Shown here: piece by piece, positions 45,221 through 56,329 of the stretch
Numbering within the stretch: the first letter of the stretch is position 1
How the letters are laid out: each line of letters begins with the position of its first letter
Translations under genes and position numbers: made by a program
Notes under the pieces: generated by a model
Told to the model about the DNA's origin: nothing
Seen by the model: only the letters and a program-made list of their open reading frames with translations
Database searches by the model: none
Assembly: GCF_019320115.1 (NCBI RefSeq)
Contig: NC_089587.1
Location: 84,244,384 to 84,308,383 of the forward strand
Length of the DNA: 64,000 bases
Source: Miscanthus floridulus
Lineage: Eukaryota > Streptophyta > Magnoliopsida > Poales > Poaceae
Reading direction: 5' to 3'

Positions 45221-46478
45221 GAGTGGAATGCAAATTTTGGACCGTTCATTCCTCCAATCCAGTTGTATATCTGCACAGTACTTTCCTTCTCTCGTATCTA
45301 TGCCCTAGGCAAGGCTATGTTGTTATACTCTTTGATCTGTACAAGGTTAAACAGTGAGATTTGTATGCAATCTCTGTGTGAAAAATAGCTATAGAAATGC
45401 ACCTTGAGAGCTGAGAGCAATTTAAAATTCAAGATGAACTTGTCAGCCCATCCTAACATGGAAGCTCAATCCTATTCCAAAACTTCAGCACACAAAGGAC
45501 AATGGATTTAAAAGGGAGGAATTTTCAGATCAAATGTTGGAAATATCAATATCCTACTAGTTCTTCTCTACACGATATATATGAGTAAATACTTTGTAAA
45601 GCTAGCGGGTTTCACACTTTTGTAGCAGCTCCAGGGATATGTAAGTCCTGTCTTAAGCTGAAATTTCTGTATTCTGAAACGTGACTCATGGTGACTGCTG
45701 TTGACCTATCAAATCCAGTAGACCATCCTACAGAGATTGTGTTGACATTTGCGGAGATTTTAGTTCTCTCGCCATAAAATTCACCAAACACAGGATGTCC
45801 CAAACATCCCATTCATACGTGTTCTTCAGGCTTCAGCCGTGCAAGCAAATGAAAATTGTTTCTCTTCCCTTTTCTGCAAGCAGCAGAAAACTCTATGCAA
45901 CTTGAGTAAAAATACACTGAGGAGCAGTGGAGTTGGCACTAACACACGAACTGGAGGTGACTCACCGCCGGCCCACTGGGGCTACTAGTTGAACGACCAA
46001 TGCGGCGGCTCGGGCGATAGAGAATTAGAGATGGCCGGCCGGCACCGTGGCTTGACTCGCACCCTTGACCAGGTCAGGTACGCCCGCCGCGCTGCAACTG
46101 CTGCCAATTGCGAGCACCATCCCGCCTCGATCGTCAAGCGGATGCCAGCGATCCCATCCCACCCACAACGTGACGATTCCACCGGCGGGCGGCGGCCACC
46201 TCGGCGAGATCGGCGACGACTCCCTCGCTTTGCAGTTGCAGGGGAGAAGAAGACGAGGAGTGAGGGTCAGGGACAGAGCATCTGAGCCGTCCACAGTACA
46301 ACAACCCGAGATGCCAACCGTCCGATCCGACCAACCAAGCACACCGGCTACTTTCCCAATCCGACCAACCAAGCACACCGGCTACTTTCCCCGCCGCGAC
46401 CTCTGCCCAGTGAGAGGCCCACGCGGCGACGCCCCCTCGATCTGCGCGAGAGCCCCAGCGGCTCGCCGGTCGCCGGCG
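45221..46478. other. Intergenic region between transporter and xylosyltransferase
   Basis: The first part will hold the 3' UTR of the transporter. From about 45960 the sequence turns GC-rich and likely holds the promoter and 5' UTR of the xylosyltransferase. Overlapping open frames on both strands at 45985-46480 are low-complexity and not supported. Confidence 0.5.
46326..46393 (+). repeat. 34-bp tandem duplication upstream of XYLT
   Basis: CCGACCAACCAAGCACACCG followed by GCTACTTTCCC occurs twice, starting at 46327 and 46361, with identical sequence except at the ends. It lies about 90-150 bp before the start codon. Confidence 0.8.
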
Positions 46479-49284
46479 ATGATGGTGGGCCCAGGCCGAG
46501 CTCATGGCCACAGAAACCGCCTCCGCCGCCTCATGCCGCGGCTCCTCCTCCTCGTCTTCGCCGTCTACGCCGCCTCCTTCGCGATCTACCTCCTCCAGTC
46601 CCAGTCCCACCACGAGTCGCCGCCCGACCCCACCCCGAGGACTGAAGCCCGTGACGGCGTCGGGATGCCGCCGTCCTCGCAAAAGCCGTGGCCGCGCCTC
46701 CCCTCCTTCCTACCCTGGGTGTCCAGCCGAGCGCCGCCGCCGCACACCTGCGAGGCCTACTTCGGCAACGGCTTCTCCCGCCGCGTGGACGTCCTCCCCG
46801 CGGGCCGCGGGGGCGGCGGCGGCTGGTTCCGATGCCACCACAGCGAGACGCTGGGAAGCTCGATCTGCGAGGGCGCCAGGGTGCGGCTTGACCCGGCGCT
46901 CATCGCGATGTCCCGCGGCGGGGAGCCGCTGGAGCAGGTGATGGGCCGCGCCGAGGAGGAGGAGCTGCCCAAGTACGAGCCCGGCGCGCTGCAGGTTGAG
47001 GGGCCGGCGGCGGGTAGGACGGCGCCCCTGGTGGACGCGGGGTTCCTCAACGACTACGTGCCCACCGGCGGGATCGGGATGCACACTATGAGGGCGCTGC
47101 TCGAGTCGGCGCGCGTTGTGCCTCCCGGTGAGCTGCACTGCTCCCAGGTATTCTTTGCCTTGCTATCTACTAGTAGTAGTTGATTTGCTCATTGATGACA
47201 AGTAGTTTGTTAATTAATTTCTGAAATCCAATAATTAGGAAGAGTAGAGTCAGCTCAGTTTTTGATATAGGAGTATTTAATGAAAGTCTGTTTGATCCAG
47301 CCCTCATGCTGGATATACTGAGCAGTCGTATAAATATTTATTTGTGTAAAGAAGACGAGGAGCAGAAATAGGATCTTCGAATGAAGTCTGCATCCAATTT
47401 ATATCCAAAATAGAACATCATGGGAGTATAGCACTAGTATATAGATTCTGCTTTTGGTGATTTGGTTTAGTTTGAATTTGTTCAATTAATGCTGTGCGGT
47501 TTTCTGATGATTCTATCATATAACTTATGCTTATTATTTCAGTTGCTTTGGAATGTGAGTTGATTGCAATGTAGCAGTTTCATAATATAATAGATAGATT
47601 TCAGTTACTTTGGAATGTGAGTTGATTGCAATGTAGCAGTTTCATAATATAATAGATAGATATATTCTAACTGTCATTGAACAAAATGAGTGGCCTTGAT
47701 TATACCTTTTGAACACTCAAAAGAGTAGCTTTGTTAGGCTCTTATTGGATTAGAGTTTTTTTTTATTCAATTTTGAATCGATGTTTTCTTCTAACATTCC
47801 TTTATAACTGGAATTCAGCAGTCCCTTCTTAACTGTATTATCACACTTGTTATTGCAGTGGGTTGAAGAACCGACACTTTTGGTCACTCGTTTTGAATAT
47901 GCGAACCTTTTCCACACAATTACGGACTGGTACAGTGCATATGTTAGTTCCAGAGTCACGAATTTACCAAACCGTCCTAATGTTATATTCGTGGATGGGC
48001 ATTGCAAGGTATGTGATGCACTGTGTATTTTGTTATTGGTTCAGTTCATTCTATTTGTTGCTTGAGTTATGACCAACAAGTCTGTTTCTTCAGCTACTAC
48101 TGTGGTAAACAACATTAGTCACATTTTGTATGCTTGATCTTGGTTTGTATCGTGCAATGATAACACACCATGGTGATCTTCCTGTTTTTTCCTCATTTAT
48201 TCTGCCATGTCTGTTGCTCATGTCTGGAGGACAATTGCAATCAGAGGCAGTTCTCAATTGTATCCCAATCTGTCAGTTTGTTTGTTCTACATTTGAGGCA
48301 AATAGCACCCATGCTATATTTTTGGCAGCTTGCCCTGATGCCTCATCCAAAACTTTCGCCAGTAGTACCCATGCTTCCATGTATGCCTAGCTTCCAGATT
48401 ATATTGTTCCTCTATTATGCCATTTTCTTTCAGATTTAGCATGACTTAATATGACATTCTATTGCTAGGTAGCAACCAACTTATTTGTCTACACAATGAT
48501 TTATGTTTCTTTTCCCTCTCTTGTGTATTCTTGTCAAGTGACAGATGTGACCTGATTTCCACAGGCACAATTGGAGGAAACATGGGAAGCACTTTTCTCA
48601 AGTGTGACATATGCTAAGAACTTCTCTGGTCCTGTTTGTTTCCGACATGCCATTCTTTCACCATTGGGCTATGAGACTGCCATGTTTAAGGGCCTTAGCG
48701 AGAGCTTCAGCTGTGGAGGTGCCTCCGCAGAGTCCCTCCGAGAAAAACCAGACTATGAGAAAACTGCACGGTTATCTGAATTCGGGGAAATGATTGTAGC
48801 TTCTTTTGGTCTTCTGCAGGATGACATCATGTCATCCAAAAAATCAAATGGACTCAATGTTCTCTTTGTTCGGCGAGAAGACTACCTGGCCCACCCACGC
48901 CACAGTGGTAAGGTTGAATCGAGACTAAGCAATGAGCGGGAGGTGTATGATGCAATTGACAAGTGGGCACAAGGCCTGAAATGCAAAGTGAATGTCGTGA
49001 ACGGTCTTTTCGCCCACATGAGCATGAAGGAGCAACTCCGTGCTATCCTGGAAGCTTCAGTGGTAATAGGTGCTCATGGGGCCGGTCTAACACACTTAGT
49101 TTCAGCAACTCCTGATACAAAGGTTCTTGAGATTATCAGCAGCATGTACCGGCGCCCACATTTTGCACTGATCTCACACTGGAAGTCTTTAGAGTACCAT
49201 GCCATAAATCTCCCTGGGTCATATGCAAGCATCACAGATGTCATCAGTAAGTTGAGAAAAATACTGGAAGGTCTCGGATGCTGA
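46479..49284 (+). CDS. XYLT: Beta-1,2-xylosyltransferase (glycosyltransferase family 61), 3 exons
   Basis: This Golgi enzyme adds a beta-1,2-linked xylose from UDP-xylose to the core mannose of plant complex N-glycans. Exons are 46479-47147, 47859-48008 and 48565-49284 (223 + 50 + 239 codons plus stop, 512 aa; relatives are about 500-535), with GT-AG introns in phase 0. The N-terminus is short and basic, followed by one membrane helix at residues 19-39, a type II Golgi anchor, then a Pro-rich stem. Family landmarks are HTCEAYFGNGFS, WFRCHHSETLGSS, TRFEYANLFHTITDWYSAY, HAILSPLGYETAMFKGL, FVRREDYLAHPRHSGKVESR, GLFAHMSMKEQ, GAHGAGLTHLVSA and the C-terminal S-L-G-C-like end (E-G-L-G-C). The start is the first ATG of the frame before the membrane helix; a second ATG follows directly. 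No damage is seen. The closest relatives by memory are plant XYLT, and other GT61 members are less similar. Confidence 0.93.
47540..47663 (+). repeat. 62-bp tandem duplication in XYLT intron 1
   Basis: The block CAGTTGCTTTGGAATGTGAG to TAATAGATAGAT is present twice, 62 bp apart, with one difference near the start. Non-coding. Confidence 0.9.
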
Positions 49285-49969
49285 CACCACAAGCCATGCA
49301 GAATGGATAACGTGTCTACTTCATCATACATACCTGGTTACATTAACTTCACCGATGCATATGAGTTTTAATTCGAGGGGAGTGTTTCACAGATTATTTC
49401 GACCACTGTGCCAATAACCGAATCATTCCCAGTTCCCAGCCAAGAATTTTATTATGCTGCCAAATGCAGAAAGCCAAGAAAGCAATCCGCTGTCTGGTTT
49501 CTGACAGCAAATGTTAACACGTAATCCAACCTTAGGTTGTCCACTCTATTCTTGGACATGATTCTAGGACCACAATCTTCACCAAACTGTATTCTTTTCT
49601 GGTTTATAGATTAGCATATCTTTTGTATGTTACGTGTTGAGTACTTTCGCATTGTTCAGCTGTTGAGAACTGCCTGATAGAAATAGGTTCTTCCTTTGTG
49701 CATGCTGTATGATTTACTCAGTTTTGTGAACCCACGGAAGCGAGGTCGCCAAGTCCAAGGGCAGCAACATTATGCCGCCGGCCTGATCACTCTGTAACAT
49801 GAATGAAATAGTATTGGAGGGGGAAAATGAAATGAAATGCCGCGTGCACTTTGCACTAGCGTACTATGCATCTTTTGTCTCCTATATATGAGTATTACCG
49901 TACGTAGCCATAATAACTATGTTTCTTTTGTCTCTTATACATGGGAAGTAATGAAGTATTACCGTAGCC

Positions 49970-50410
49970 ATATAACACTTTGACGTGCAACAGATCAAAC
50001 TTCGTACATATGGCAATGATGCGAAAGGGAGAAAACAAACTGTCATCAGTCTCTCAACACAACAGGGTGTGAACACTTCGACGTGTTACAGTTATAGATC
50101 AAACTTTGTACATATGGCTCGCCTACTGCGCTGAATAATTGTGCTTCCAGCTAAGCACACACATCACAACAACGCCTATGATGCGAGAGGAAGAAAACAA
50201 ATTGTCATCTGCCTCTATAAAGAGAGGCATCAGAGGGCGTGAACTTTGATGTGCTATAGATCAATATTTGTATATATGGCTCACCGACTGGCTACTGCGC
50301 TGAGTAATTCCGCTTCCAGCTAAGCGCACACATCACAACAGGTTTATGTTGCGAAAGTAGGAAAGCAATTTGTCATCAGTCTATGAACAGAGGCATCAGA
50401 AGTCTATTTA
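49970..50410. repeat. Imperfect direct repeats, about 180 bp unit
   Basis: TAGATCAA-CTTTGTA-CATATGGCTC, TACTGCGCTGA-TAATT, CTTCCAGCTAAGC-CACACATCACAACA and TGTCATC-GTCTCT recur two to three times between 49970 and 50410. Copies differ by small indels. No coding function is seen. It sits between XYLT and the kinase fragment. Confidence 0.7.
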
Positions 50411-50451
50411 CTTGGACCTTTTCCTACCAAAACTTGAACAGCAAAAGTAAC

Positions 50452-50840
50452 CTAATGCCTTTTCCGTTTCCTCGAACTCGATTCTGGTTCCATCTCATTC
50501 TGAATATCCTGCGCAATAAAGTTTTCTATAAGTACATTGTTCTCAGAAGTTAACACTATTCTCAAAAGTGATAGCACATCACGATTTAACTTTATTGCAG
50601 ACACAACTTCATCCATGGATGGACGCTCATTAGGGTCCCCTTTGATGTATCTATCTGAGAGAAGAGTTCTAGGACACTTTGTCGGGCTCCACCGATCCTT
50701 TTCTCTTAGCACTAGTTCAGGGGCCTGCACTAGTTGTCTCAGGATGTTTCCAAAACAGAAAACATCGAACTTCTCCTTCGCCTCCTCTGTTAAGTTGCAT
50801 AATCCATTTATTATTAATGATAAAACGATTTGGGCAAACT
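50452..50840 (-). pseudogene. Protein-kinase C-lobe fragment
   Basis: On the minus strand the open segment includes EEAKEKFDVFCFGNILRQLV, like subdomain IX of receptor-like kinases (D-V-x-x-F-G). It continues with DRYIKGDPNERPSMDEVV, like subdomain XI, and a basic tail ending KRKRH and a stop. No N-lobe, ATP-binding loop or catalytic loop is found upstream (to higher coordinates), where AG acceptor-like pyrimidine tracts and then non-coding sequence occur. It is a leftover exon or transposed gene piece rather than a whole gene. Confidence 0.6.
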
Positions 50841-50899
50841 GAAGGTAAAAAAAAAAATGTACTTGGAGATAGGCGTACGTGGAAGCATGGGTAATCAAA

Positions 50900-51480
50900 C
50901 TAGCGTGGCGGGGTACGGTGCCAAATGGTCATACAAAACCATCCTGAGGTGGTTTGTATACGTTTATGTAGACTTAGGTTGTGCTGCCTAATGCAGGCTA
51001 AGACTAGTGCAAGTAACCAAAGTATATGTAATTAAGTACCTGCTACCTGTTTCTCCTAACGACGTTTAAGTTTTTTTCCTGTTAGCGCTATTACTCCACT
51101 CTCATGCTATTCTGCCATTATACCATTACCTTACTATAAATTTGACGGACATGTGTCCAATTTCACACTAGGAAAGATTGGTCTAGTGGTGATCATGATC
51201 AAAAGGTGTTTGACACAATGTCTGCCAGCGCATTACGTGCTAATAGGTTTGAGAAAGCGTTTGGTTATGGGCCAACTTCATTTCATAATTGCAGCATGCT
51301 ATCAAATACCAGGGTCGTATAGGCTGCAGAATCTGGATGACCACTGCATAATACTTGCTGATGGCACCAATCTCATAGTACCTATAGACTGGGCACCATA
51401 GTACCTATAGTCTGGGCACTGCTTGTATGAATGGATGTTCATGGAGTATGATCATTTTTGTCAATTGCTCGATATAACTG
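50900..51480. other. Unassigned region
   Basis: A short open stretch at 51153-51401 has no recognised motif. I see no other coding or repeat signal. Confidence 0.4.
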
Positions 51481-52030
51481 ATGATGTTCACTGTTATCTA
51501 TTCTACAACAAACTATGAGAGTTTTGAGTTAGTGACTGTTGTAGAAAAGTTTGGGGATGAAACTTGTTGGTTTAACCAACAAAAGAGGGGGCAAAGAGTG
51601 AGAGAGAGAGCTGATTTAGTGATTCTGCCAAAGGGTGCGTCTCCACCTCCCCTTTCCTCTTTTTATAGGGGAGGTGGGAAAGGAGATTCTCTTTATGCCC
51701 TTTGGTGGGGTTTGTATTTATAGAAATGCCACTAGGGCTACAAATGGACCCTGGTGCGGTTTGTATTTACAAAATAACACTAAAGGTCACAAATAGCCCC
51801 CCCCCCCCCCCCCCCCAAATATTATTTTGTAAGCCCTAAGCTATATAATTGGGCCCTAAACATGATAGTGGGGTTCCCCAACATATAATGTACCCCCCAA
51901 TAGTAGCCCCACGGCTATTCGGTTTTGATTAAAAGTTCAAAACCCAATAACTGAATATAACAAGGTGTGGTCTGAATTACAACTCAGATTCAATACACAA
52001 TTTTCATCTATACATAGATACTCTAGGGAC
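51480..52030. repeat. Repeat-like region with a 20-bp C tract
   Basis: A direct repeat of about 60 bp (GGTTTGTATTTA-A-AAAT-CACTA-GG, 51700-51795) precedes a run of 20 C at 51797-51816. The base composition and purine-rich GAGAGAGAG part suggest an LTR-like or other repeat, but terminal repeats are not visible. Poly-C of this length is prone to length errors. Confidence 0.3.
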
Positions 52031-52943
52031 TAGCTAGTCTTCAACTAGTCTTTGATTGTGCCCCTTGCTCGCACCTCCGTGGCTAGGTCTTCGGCGGCTT
52101 GCTCCTCGCAACGTAGTTGAAGAAGGCGAAGCGGCTGACGCAGGCAAAATAGTCGTAGATGACCACGACATGCCTTCAAATCTCCACTCACGGGCGCGAG
52201 GCAAAGCTTCTGTCTTCGGGCAAATTGCTTGTCCAATGCTCTCCGCGCCAACCCGTCTTGGCTGGCGCTTGTGAGAAGTTCTTTCGAAGATGGCAATGGC
52301 AATCGCTTCGCTCCAACTTACATAGATGAAAATGGCTCCATTTGTTCTGTGCTGAAAGGTGATCCTGCAATGGTAAGCAATCTATCTGGTCCATAAAAAA
52401 AAGAAACAGATGTAGAAACCTCGCCTCTTATACCACATCACCAGTTTACATTGTCTCGCTCTAGCTTACATGACCTGCTGATCCAAATCATAGCACCTCC
52501 CAGTTTGTTCTCTAAACAAAAGTGTAAGTAGGTTCCTATGCATGCGTGGGCCCATAATTAGGCTGTTACTCTCTATGAGAATTTTGATCTATGCCGTATT
52601 TACAGCATCGTATGGATGGATTTTTTCAGTTATCTTCTTTTCTTGGCGCAGTTTCTCGGTAGCGGAGAAGCCACATAGCATATACTCACACAAATTGACA
52701 AGCTTGGTCTTGACGGGTATAAATGTATTGCTGTTGGGCGTTCTGTTAACTGTCGTTTGGACATCGTTGGTCTTCTACCTTTCATAGATGAACTCAGAAG
52801 TGATAGCGCAAAAACTGTTGATAATCTTATTGATATGGGTCAAAAGCTGTTGATAATCTTATCGATGTCTGAGTGTAATAGTACTCACAGGTGATCTCAG
52901 TCATCACCCCCATCCTCCCATCTAGTTTGATTTTCATATCAAC

Positions 52944-53160
52944 TTTTTTTTTTAAAGAACGGCAAAAGCTTTGCCGCATTTTGTATTAGACGATGAAAAG
53001 GAAAAAAAAAAAACTGTACAAAAAGATTTACAGATAAAGCAGTCCAAAAAGGACTACCGAAGCCACACCACCCCCCAACTCAACCTGTACAGAGAAATAA
53101 AAATGCAGAACCAGAACGACTCCAAGAGACAAATGAGAGAAGCACAACTGTAGGGGTGGG
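52944..53160 (-). repeat. Probable non-autonomous repeat with A/T tail
   Basis: A T run at 52944-52954 followed by GGCAAAAGCTTTGCCGCATTTTGTATTAGA and an A-rich region resembles the tails of common grass repeats. It is not coding, and the type is uncertain. Confidence 0.3.
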
Positions 53161-54165
53161 GCATAAAACTGGACAGCAAACACAACTGAAGAAAACTATT
53201 GAGAGCAGCTAGGTCTTTAGTCGACTTCAGAAAACTGTTGCCTTGGCGCCATTGCAATTCTATACTGCATGATGTCATCTTTGCATAGTGAAGCCACTAT
53301 ATGCATGTTATCTTACTGTATTCAGAAAGTCCAATGGCAATTACAAAGCACTTATGTAGAAGACCTGGGAAACTGGGATCGAATATGTTACATGCCAATT
53401 CGATGCGTGAATTGGTATGCAACAAAAATGAGACTTTCTTGAATATCAATGGTATTTCCAATCTCTTCATAGGTATGCTTCTTGTCTTGAGAGCTATGTC
53501 ATAGGTACTGTGTCTGTCTCATGCAGGGATATCTTTTTGTAAATTGTTTGTTTATTACTGAGTTTCTCTTTCACTTTATTATTTCAGAGCGCAATCGTCA
53601 TGTCATAAACAGTCTCAGAAACAAGTTTGGGCGTCGTTGTGCAATGGTTGGGTATGAATTCTTGGATGGTGAGTCTATCTGTGAAAGCAACATTGGAATT
53701 TCAGTCGCTGATGCCACTGATAGCACCAAAAGTGAATCTGATCTTGTTTTGACTGAGCATGGCTTGCTGTCTCTTTCTTCTGCTGTTCAAATCTGTCTTG
53801 AAATTTGCCAGATGATGAAAGGATGCATGGTAAGTCGTGCTTGGCCATTAACAATTCCTGTCCCCTGAGATTTCCAGGTTGTGCATGGGGCTAATCTGTT
53901 CATCTATTGCAGATTTATGTTGTTTCATCTACTCTCCATACTGTGAGTAGAAATTCAGTTTTCTTTTTTCCACACAGATTGTTTTAATCTTTTGATACTA
54001 ATAAATCTGTTTATCTGTAGGAGTTTGCTGACCGTCTTATTTTACTTCTATGGAGAGTGGAGTTATCCTGTTTTGCAGTGCTGGTGATTGCTGCTTCACT
54101 ACTGTGAGTTTGTAGCTTCATAATGTTGTCGTAGCCTTAGCTTTTCAACTTCTCAATATGTTATA

Positions 54166-54306
54166 CTCCATTCCAAACTGTAAGTCGTTGTGGCTTTTCT
54201 AGGTACATAGCTTTTGCTACGTACCTAGATTATATTATGTCTAGATACGTAGTAAAAACATATATCTAGAAAAGCCAGAACGACTTACAATTTAGAATGG
54301 AGGGAG
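54166..54306. mobile_element. Stowaway MITE, 141 bp
   Basis: The termini CTCCATTCCAAACTGTAAG and the inverse CTTACAATTTAGAATGGAG lie inside TA duplications (54164-54165 and 54307-54308). The CTCC-TTCC-AAA-TGTAAGTCGTT terminus is the Stowaway type of Tc1/mariner MITEs. It is inserted in an intron of the ATPase-like gene. Confidence 0.88.
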
Positions 54307-54519
54307 TACTCCATTACACTTTCATGATTTACTATCTTCCTTTTTTTTTAATTCCCATGCACATCAATTGTGATATTGTTTGAAGGGGCTAAATCATCCA
54401 AGTCACCGAATAGTTTGAAAGCAAAAAAGATTATAGCAATTGGTGCTGCTTCTGGAAGCTATATGGCCCTGAGCACAATTATTTTTTTTATAATCTCAAC
54501 TAGGACCGACCCCATACCT

Positions 54520-54861
54520 GTGAGTACTTGTTGCCTTGAACTTTTAGTTGTGATTTTCTAGCACCAAATCTAATTGTAAGTATTTGACAGCACATATTCA
54601 AAGTACGGTCGCTGATGAGCCATGACGAGGAGATAAATCTGCCCTGTTCCTTCAAATGAGCATGGTTAACCATGCTATTGGACTTTTTGCACGTTCATTT
54701 GATGGCCACTTAATAGATTGCCCTGGATCTCTTGTAACGACTTCTTTTGTTGTATCTCAACTGGTCTGTTTCTACCGCTCTGTTATATGCATAGTTTTCT
54801 TCTGCATCCTTTTCAGTATATAAACAGTGATTTTCGTGTTGATTCTCAATCTCAAGTATAC
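54520..54861. other. Intron sequence of the ATPase-like gene
   Basis: Non-coding; no motif recognised. It follows a GT donor at 54520. Confidence 0.4.
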
Positions 54862-54996
54862 GCCTGTTCATTTGGCTGTGGCTTGTCGTAAACGATCTTA
54901 AATTTCCAGCCGAAACAATATTTTTCTCTCACACAAACCAGCCAGTAATACTTCTTCACGAACCAGCAACGGTACGAAACAGCCAACCGAACAGGC
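54862..54996. mobile_element. MITE of the TTTTTCTCTCACA family, copy 2
   Basis: Clear terminal repeats GCCTGTTCATTTGGCT and the inverse AGCCAACCGAACAGGC frame the core ATATTTTTCTCTCACACAAACC. This is the best preserved of four copies in the window. Confidence 0.82.
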
Positions 54997-56208
54997 TGAT
55001 GCATATTCTCTTTTTGGATTGTGGGCAAGGGAAATTGACAGGGAAGAGATAGGGAAATGCGGACCTCATTTGCCAGAGTGTTTGGATAGGGATGGGGATG
55101 GGGATGGGGATAGGGATAGGAGATATTCAATGCTAGCAATCCATTCTTACGCCTCGTTTAATCCTAGTCGTTCTTTCATTTCCATATCCCAATATCCAAC
55201 CGCCTGTAGAGATCCTATCCCATCGAGAGAGGTGGGTTATGACCTGGATAGAAGCTTGCGCCGCCGCCGATGCCGTCGCGGACCTCCAGGAGCTGTAGCG
55301 CGGCTCCCTCGGTGGGACTAGGAGCCACCGCTCGCCTCAGTAGCACGGTCGCTGACAGCCGCCTCATCGCAGGCCTCCAGGAGCTGCTGCTCGCCTCGTC
55401 GCGCGGGCCTGCAGAGCCTCCCTCGCCTCGTTGCGCCTGCAGAGCCGCCGCTGAAGGCGCAACTCGCATCGCACCTAGAGAAGGCTGAGCGGAGCTTGTC
55501 CCGCCGCCGTGCCCAAGCCACGGGCCTCTGCTCGGCCCGGCCGCCCGCACAAGTGCCTACTCGCGTGCTGCTCCGGTGAAGCAGATCTGAAGCTACGGTG
55601 GACTACTCGTTCAAGGTCGATTTGGATTTTGGAACTAGCGTATTCCATTTTAAGCGAGATTGAGCACACGGTGGCAAGCAAGCAAGCAGCAGATGGGAGC
55701 ATATGGATGACGAGTAAGTAGCATGGATGAGCAAAGAAACAACACGAGCAAGCAGGAAGAGAAAATATGCTCTGTTTTTTTTTTGACGTATCCCAAACCA
55801 ATTGTCCAAACATGGGAATGGGATAAAAACTCTATAACCCTAACCCTAACCTACCCCATCATAACCCATCTCATTTCCTCAACCCAAACCCAGCAGCTTT
55901 CCAAACGCCACCAATAGGATATTGAAAGTTGTATTCTGTTAAACTTCTGATGTTTGTGCTCGTTGTTAATGTCTCAGACTTATATCATAATAATGTTGCG
56001 ATGTTTTGGACATTAGATTGAATATTTAAGTCTTCTGTAATTAAAACCTACTGAGAGTCATTGTTACTGGGCCGGTGGCAGCCCTTGCTTTTTTATGCAT
56101 ATGAACAAATGACCAATACTCTTTATGTACAAAGCCAGTAAGTTATCATATCAAGTATAAATTTTAAGTTCAGTGCATGCATGGCTTACAAATTGTACTT
56201 CTTTTTAG
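54997..56208. other. Repeat-rich intron interior with low-complexity stretch
   Basis: Three to four GGGGAT units lie at 55094-55118. A GC-rich stretch at 55210-55560 has open frames on both strands, none supported. A (CCCTAA)-like triplet occurs at 55835-55856. The left part (GTTTGGATAGGGATGGGG) and right part (inverse of TTTGGAAAGC-GCTGGG) look loosely inverse, so a transposon of about 900 bp may be inserted, but I cannot define its ends. Confidence 0.35.
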
Positions 56209-56329
56209 GCAGCAACAGGAGTTGTTGTTTATGGTGACATGAATGCCGCTCCAAGGGGCATAGGTTGGGGTTGGGCTGGGTTCACCTGGCTCGACAACGT
56301 TATGCTTCTTTTTGCCCTTGCATTGATCT

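Larger units (their letters stand above)
52130..56329 (+). pseudogene. Diverged plasma-membrane H+-ATPase-like gene, catalytic hinge lost
   Basis: P3A ATPases pump protons out of the cell. Recognisable exons: about 52130-52372 (to TYIDENGSICSVLKGDPAM), 53326-53472 (MAIT, RRPGKLGSNM), 53588-53829 (GISVADATD, SDLVLTEHG), 53913-53942, 54021-54103 (membrane segment), about 54370-54519 (GSYMALSTIIFFIIS) and 56209-56329 (GIGWGWAGFTWLDN). Introns mostly have GT-AG borders, so this is not a processed copy. The position that should read T-G-D-G-V-N-D-A-P reads V-G-Y-E-F-L-D-G-E-S-I-C-E-S-N, and no D-K-T-G-T phosphorylation site is found. The reading frames are open within exons yet very divergent. It is either a pseudogene or a decayed relative without pump activity. 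Repeats sit in the introns. The C-terminal regulatory tail is not found. Confidence 0.6.

Noticed and set aside
45985..47140. Minus-strand and other-frame ORFs up to 180 codons over the xylosyltransferase first exon
   Set aside because: They are shadows caused by GC-rich third positions in XYLT exon 1 and its upstream region.
55830..55860. Telomere-like AACCCTAACCCTAACC
   Set aside because: Only two to three units and in the non-plant CCCTAA form, so most likely chance within a repeat-rich stretch.
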